Made by a program: the position numbers and the translations under genes | Notes under the pieces: model-generated | The model's database searches: none | The model's input: the letters and a program-made list of their open reading frames with translations, nothing else | Told to the model about the DNA's origin: nothing | Source of the DNA: Hyphodiscus hymeniophilus | Taxonomy: Eukaryota; Ascomycota; Leotiomycetes; Helotiales; Hyphodiscaceae | Assembly (NCBI GenBank): GCA_016508695.1 | Contig: VNKQ01000005.1 | Coordinates: forward strand, 1 to 64,000 | DNA length: 64,000 nucleotides | Reading direction: 5' to 3' | In this document: piece after piece, positions 58,192 to 64,000 of the stretch | How the letters are laid out: every line of letters starts with the position of its first letter | Numbering within the stretch: the first letter of the stretch is position 1

Positions 58192-58978
58192 TTCTCCTCA
58201 TCCAGCTCATCTTCTTCTTCAATTCTGCTTTCTTTTGTCCCCGTGTCAATGGTGTTTTACTTCGCAATCACGATCCGATCACAGAAAAGGAAAAGCCAAT
58301 CTGATCATGGCGCTTCCTCAAGATCACGCGCTCTTGGATGAGTGATGAGCCTCGGTCTCTCACTCAGCCAGGGCGCATTGTGGCAGACGAGCTCAGCTAT
58401 GTGACGGGGCGAAGGGAGATCTTGATCCACGGGAAAAGGCACAATGCTCATTCCTCCAAGGGGCGTCGAGGTGCAGAAGTATTATGCTACGTACAGAATG
58501 CCAAACCCAACACCCAACGATGCCTTCAATGTGTCAGAGCTCCCCCAAAGATCCTCACTCAAACCACGCTGGAATGCCAGAAAGGAACATCGCAGTCAAA
58601 AAATCTAGCCGAATGCTGTCTGCACGCTGCGTCGTGAAGGTCGTCTCATCATTGCAGACATGGCCGCGTCAAGAAGGGGAAAACGTCAGAACAGGTAAGG
58701 AATTCCTTTCTTCGCAACGGTGCTCGATCCCGTGGTATGAAATCAGATGCTCTCTACAAAAACCTTCTGTCTTTCATACCACGTCGAGTACGATCCGGAA
58801 GCCAGAATCGGAGTCAAGGAAATATAGCTGTGAGCCGGGGAGATATATTGGTCTTCGCAGACCGATAAGGGAACGTTTTGTCTTTCCATCATTTCGTTAT
58901 CGTCATTACATGGACTCTGGAGAGCGCGATCCGTCAAGGGAGCTGGGAGCGCTGGAAGGAGTCGTCCAGTGGAGGCTT

Positions 58979-59863
58979 TTACTTGCTTGCTCGTGCAACG
59001 AGCCATTGCAAGACGGCGTCCAGATTCGTCTCCTCTTTCGCACTTATCCCATAGCAGCTTACCTCCCGATGAGAGATACTCTTGAGATCCAACGCCTCGA
59101 TCAACTCGTCCACCGAGAGTTTCTCCTCGAGATCCGATTTGTTGCCGAGAACAAGGAGTGGAATACCTTCGAGCACGGGTTTTTCCAAGAGAAGATGGAG
59201 CTCATCCTTTGCGACAGGTAGGGCTTCTGTGTCTGCTGAATCGACGATGAAAACGATGGCGTTCACCCCCCGGCAGTATCGCTCCCACATCGACCGAAAG
59301 CGTGGCTGTCCTCCGAGATCCCAACACTTGAGTGTCACATGGCCTTTCTGTACGCGCTTCATATTGAATCCGACGGTTGGAATCGAGCTACGGTCGGATG
59401 GTCAGCTAGGTTTATTAGGGCTGCGAGGTATGATGGTGGGGGTTTCGTAAAGCCCCGCACTTGGGCAAAACCAGCATCGCCAGAGTAGGACACATACTCG
59501 AGAGTGAATTCTCCGCCCTGTTGATTGACGTGAGGTCAGTCTTTGTGCGACAATGGGTTTGAGGGGTCTCTGTTGGTATGCTTACCGCCAATACTCTCAA
59601 CAAGGACGTCTTGCCAGCGTTTTGGAGCCCGATCATCGTAATGTCCATCTCGGTCGCCCTATCCATCCACAGGACTTGGTCAGTGATGTTCTTCCATGGA
59701 AAGGGTTCGAAATCCTCAGCCAACGTTTGACTTTGCCCTGCAGAAGTGTGATCGCACAACACGCAGCCGCTCCAATGCAAACAGCAGTGGCAGCGTCAGC
59801 AGCGTCAACTCACCAGAATAACCTCAACAGCCAATCATATACCCTCTTGAATAGACCCGCCAT
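58979..59863 (-). CDS. ARL8: Arf-like small GTPase Arl8
   Basis: Exons 59863-59814, 59658-59586, 59517-59498 (20-nt microexon) and 59387-58979, with introns of 155, 68 and 110 nt, give 183 residues. An amphipathic N-terminal helix (LFKRVYDWLLRLFW) replaces the Gly2 myristoylation site of Arf. The P-loop is GLQNAGKT (residues 27-34), switch I PTVGFNM, switch II WDLGGQPRFR and the base-recognition motif NKSD. The order RFRSMWERYCRGV is diagnostic for Arl8, the lysosome/vacuole-associated GTPase that links organelles to kinesin. The protein is essentially full length. Confidence 0.95.
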
Positions 59864-60836
59864 GATTATTCGATCGCGAAGCCGTGCGTTCGTAGGTACG
59901 TTGGGTTGTTTGATTTCTTCTTGGCGCAGCGGTTGCCTGGGTGGGATGCGCGAGGCTGTGTGGGCAAGGTCTGAAAAGCAGCTGGATAGGCGCGAGCAGG
60001 AGGTGAAGAGAGTGTTGAGGATAATGGCAATTGCAGTCGTCGTATAGAGTAATGGTATTACATGTGTGTTGTTGTCTTGGGTAATAGAATCTTTCCTTTT
60101 TTCTCCCTCTCTTGCAATGTGACGGTGTAGCGACGGATGGAGCGCTTGTGACGAGATCTAGAAGAAAGCACGGATGAAAGGGAACGCCCAAGCTTCTCTC
60201 GTTAAAGAAGTTCTAAGAAGTCCAACAGTCAATGTCCTAGGAGACTAGCAAGATGGCGATCTGATATTCGAGGTAATGGGATACGAAAGGAACAGACTCT
60301 GGGAGGATGTTTATTCATTAAAATTCGAGCGGCGGGAGGAGGTCGGGTCAGGTGTCTGGTGGTACACAGTCCAAAAACGATGGGATAGATGCAGCTTCTG
60401 AGAGTGATGTGCTTCTGCAGTTGACGGTGCAGCTTCGGTGTTAGAGAGTGCAGCTTGGATCCTCGGGATGACCTCAATGCAGGACTGAAGCACCAGCGAG
60501 GGGGATTACGGACGATGCCAGCCAGTGAGTTCATCTTGGGCACCGAACCCACTTCGGCCCAAAACTCTGGGGGGCTTTCAGATAAGACGAGAGTCACGTG
60601 ACTATGCTCTTATCGAGAATTTTCCCCGAGAAGAACTTTTGACTTTTTTGGTGTTGTTGTTGTTGATGCAAACTGTGCTGCCCATTCATGTACCAAGGAG
60701 CTCGAAACCATTACAATTTGACTTGGGCACTGGTAATCGGGGCACATCTACTCTAGGTCCAAATCCGATTCGTGTATATTTCCTACTCCTACTGCACTCA
60801 AGAGACCCAGCTAATTCATATCTCCAGCCTGCGGCC
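59864..60836. other. Divergent intergenic region of ARL8 and RPA135
   Basis: About 970 bases between divergent starts, so promoters of both. A frame is open upstream of and continuous with RPA135 (from 60525), but the family start is at 60837. Confidence 0.5.
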
Positions 60837-63800
60837 ATGCCTTCCTCCACCGGTACCAACACCAAATGGACCCACGAATTCAATACCCTCCGCCGAGAAG
60901 ACCTTTTCCGAAATCCGCCAAAGGACCATTCTGCCTACCCTGCGCTCCAGGCCGCGATTGCGCCACACATTGAGTCTTTCAATGCCGTTTTCGAAAAGGA
61001 CGGGTTACTAGAACATGGACTGCGGGACATTGGCACAAAGACCTTTCTAGATGGCGACGATAGAGATGATCCGGCTGGAAAGAACCGGTTGGATATCAGG
61101 ATCAAGGAGATCATTGTGGAGAAGTCTGTTCTACCTCCTTCGAACAAGGTCTCATCCAAGAATCGACATGTTTTACCTGCCGAGTGCAGGGAACGACATG
61201 TCACATATCGTGGGAAGATGTCTGTTCGGCTGGAATGCAGAGTCAATGATGGAGACCCAAAAGAGGTCATCCGGGATCTCGGAAAATTGCCCTTGATGTT
61301 GATGGTGCGTCGAGGAGACTTATAGTGGAACAAAATCACTGACAGGGTATAGTCAAATCGATGCCATCTCGAGAACAACTCCCCCGCACAGCTAGTTCAA
61401 CGAAAGGAGGAGGCCGAAGAGCTGGGGGGGTATTTTGTAGTCAATGGAATCGAGAAGCTGATACGACTACTCATTGTCAATCGAAGAAACTTTCCAATGG
61501 CCATCGTGAGGCCTTCTTTTAAAGGAAGGGGACCAACGTTTACGGAATTCGGAATTATTACGAGATCAGTTCGACCAGATCAAACCTCCCAGACGAACGT
61601 GCTGCACTATCTCGATGATGGGAATGTTACATTCCGATTTTCCTGGAGGAAGAATGAATACCTAATTCCTGTCATGATGATTTTAAAGGCCTTGGTGGAA
61701 ACGAATGATCTGGAAATATTTGAAGGAATCATAGGATCCGCAGGATCAAAGGCAGCGGAAAACAGTTTCCTGACCGACCGAGTGGAGCTGCTACTGCGGA
61801 CGTATAAGGTCTACGGGCTGTACACGAAGAGCAAAACTCGAGCCTACCTCGGAGAGAGATTTAGACCGGTGCTAGGAGTTCCAGATACCATGTCGAATTA
61901 TGATTGCGGAACGGAGTTTCTACGAAAGATTGTGCTTGTACATCTGGGTAACGTCAAAGTCACAGAAGCTCAAGACAACGACAAGTTCAAAATGTTACTC
62001 TTCATGACGAGAAAATTATATTCTCTTGTTGGTGGTGACTGTATAGCCGACAACCCGGATGCCGTCCAGAACCAAGAGATCCTGCTGGGAGGGTTTTTAT
62101 TTGGTATGATCATCAAGGAAAAGTTGGGAGACTGGCTCGCCACTGGACTCCGAGCAGCTCTGAGGGATTGGACGAGGAAGAGCCCGGAGAACACGTTTGT
62201 GTCACAGAATTTCCACCGAGACTGGCCTGTGAGGATACTAGGGAGGACAAATGAGCAAATCGGAAATGCATTGGAATATTTCATGTCGACAGGGAACCTT
62301 GTTAGTCCCACTGGATTGGATCTGCAACAAACCTCTGGATTTACCGTCGTGGCTGAGAAGATCAACTTTCTGCGATTCATTAGTCATTTTCGAATGGTTC
62401 ATCGAGGTAGTTTTTTCGCCCAGCTCAAGACGACGACTGTCCGGAAGCTTTTGCCCGAAAGTTGGGGATTTTTATGTCCAGTACACACTCCCGATGGAAG
62501 TCCTTGTGGACTCCTAAACCATCTATCTCACAAGTGTCAAATTCTGACACATGCGGTGGATGTTACAGCAATTCCCCGGTTGCTCATTGATCTCGGAGTA
62601 GTTCAATCTGGTTCTTCTTCTCTTGATGAAAGTGTGGTAGTTCAGCTTGATGGAAAAATCATGGGTTGGTGTAGCCCAGAGCAATCTCGCGCTATTTCGG
62701 ACACATTACGATACTGGAAAGTGGAAGGATCACATGACGTCCCCCAAGCACTCGAAATCGGGTACGTTCCCAAATCCAAGGGTGGACAGTATCCTGGGAT
62801 CTATATGGTCTCAACGCCCTCTCGAATGATTCGACCAGTGAAGTATTTACCTCTTGAAAAGGAGGACTTAGTAGGCCCTGGTGAGCAGCCATTCATGTCA
62901 ATCGCCGTCATCGAGCCAGAGATTGAATCTGGAGAGTCAACCCATGTCGAGTTCAGCCCTACCAACATCCTGTCTATCCTCGCAAATATGACACCTTTCT
63001 CCGATTTCAACCAATCTCCTCGAAATATGTACCAGTGTCAGATGGGCAAGCAATCCATGGGAACTCCAGGAACAGCAATTCGGTATAGGACGGATAATAA
63101 AGCATACCGACTACAGACGGGACAAAGTCCAATCGTTCGGGCCCCATTGCACAATGACTACGGCTTCGACAACTTTCCTAATGGCATGAATGCTGTTGTT
63201 GCAGTTATCTCATATACTGGATACGACATGGACGACGCTATGATAATCAACAAGTCTGCGCAGGAGCGTGGGTTTGGCCATGGTACGATTTACAAGACCA
63301 AGAAGTATGATCTGGAGGAAGGTGGCAATAAATCCCGATCGTCGAAGAATATCAAGAAGATGTTTGGATTCGCTCAGGGTGGACTTATCAAAGCAGAATG
63401 GAAAGCGGCCATTGACAGCGATGGGCTACCCTTCGTCGGACGCCTGGTCAGGGATGGAGACATTATCTGTGCGTGGCACAATGTCGCTCCAGACGCCAAC
63501 GGTGACCTTGTCAATCGCGATGGGCAGACGAACTTCTTCAAATACAAAGAGCATGAAACGGCCTTTATAGAGGAAGTCCGCTTGATCGGCAACGAGAATG
63601 GAATCGAGCCGGCTCAAAGCATAAGTATCAAATTCCGCGTTCCTCGATCTCCAGTCATCGGAGATAAGTTCTCGTCTCGACACGGACAGAAGGGTGTTCT
63701 CTCGCAGAAGTGGCCAAGTATCGACATGCCATTTTCCGAGTCGGGGATGCAACCCGATGTTATAATCAATCCTCACGCTTTCCCCTCTCGAATGACAATC

Positions 63801-64000
63801 GGTATGTTCGTGGAGTCGCTTGCTGGGAAGTCTGGAGCTCTGCACGGCTTGGCTCAGGATAGTACGCCGTTCAAATTTGACGAGGAGAACACTGCGGGTG
63901 ACTACTTCGGCCATCAGTTGATGAAAGCTGGTTACAACTATCATGGTAACGAGCCCATGTATTCGGGCATCACTGGTGAAGAACTCCATGCGGATATATA
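60837..64000 (+). CDS. RPA135: RNA polymerase I second-largest subunit (5' part, cut by window end)
   Basis: Exon 60837-61304, a 48-nt intron (GTGCGT...GTATAG), and an exon open to the window end give the first 1038 or so residues; the family is about 1200 long. The frame shows successive Rpb2-type blocks: SNRCHLEN near the lobe, GGYFVVNGIEKLI, PESWGFLCPVHTPDGSPCGLLN, and the hybrid-binding GYDMDDAMIINKSA. Near the end are GDKFSSRHGQKGVLSQKWP and PDVIINPHAFPSRMTIGM. It forms the catalytic core of Pol I with Rpa190 in the nucleolus, making rRNA. The C-terminal clamp and zinc site lie beyond the window. Confidence 0.96.

Larger units (their letters stand above)
57374..58978. other. Intergenic, microsatellites only
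   Basis: About 1.6 kb between RCR and ARL8, containing the RCR promoter. Two short tandem repeats are listed separately. Plus-strand frames running to 59221 are antisense shadows of ARL8. Confidence 0.5.

Noticed and set aside
58484..59221. 245-codon plus-strand frame
   Set aside because: Its second half is the exact antisense of ARL8 and it lacks motifs; ARL8 on the minus strand is certain.
59704..59715. GGTTCGAAATCC, similar to a tRNA B box
   Set aside because: One base too long for the B-box consensus, inside the first ARL8 intron, and no cloverleaf or A box could be built around it.
1..64000. CRISPR arrays, rRNA genes and bacterial-type operons
   Set aside because: No regularly spaced repeats or rRNA-like sequence; spliced genes and telomere show a eukaryotic nuclear chromosome.

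Overview
This window is the physical end of a filamentous ascomycete (Pezizomycotina) chromosome. It opens with 40 bases of CCCTAA telomere repeat. Genes have many short (about 41-130 nt) introns, mostly GT-AG with CTAAC-type branch points. Fungus-specific families are common: Zn2Cys6 factors, bZIP-DUF3425, a CFEM receptor, a heme-thiolate peroxidase and an RCR protein. Repeats are converted to TpA-rich sequence in the way repeat-induced point mutation (RIP) does it. Gene content fits Leotiomycetes, but that placement is a guess. Most CDS models below were built by hand: exons were joined at splice sites that keep frame and restore family motifs.

Layout. (1) Positions 1-3650 are subtelomeric: telomere, an AT-rich RIP relic, one two-exon gene only about 1.2 kb from the telomere, and a broken Copia-type gag. 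(2) Positions 3650-31600 are an accessory block. It has two paralogous Zn2Cys6 factors, a multi-pass membrane protein, an aquaglyceroporin next to a dihydroxyacetone kinase, a secreted Tri14-like beta-propeller, a secreted GMC oxidoreductase, a CFEM receptor of the Pth11 type, a secreted heme-thiolate peroxidase, an SDR and a bZIP factor. (3) From 31674 inward the genes are core eukaryotic ones: ISC1-like phospholipase C, SWD3/WDR5, RTG2, SLD5, an RCR-type protein, ARL8 and RPA135 (cut by the window end). Less conserved fungal genes lie between them. (4) Positions 37890-41313 are a complete but dead Tc1/mariner-type transposon with 36-bp inverted repeats and a TA target duplication. It sits about 100 bp upstream of the RTG2 start codon.

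How genes may work together. The clearest functional link is aquaglyceroporin (glycerol passage) beside DHA kinase (entry of dihydroxyacetone into glycolysis), with a Zn2Cys6 regulator between them. This suggests a small glycerol/DHA-use module. Secreted oxidoreductases and the CFEM receptor further in suggest an environment- or host-facing subtelomeric block; no core biosynthetic enzyme (PKS, NRPS, terpene synthase) is present. No rRNA, tRNA or CRISPR array was found.
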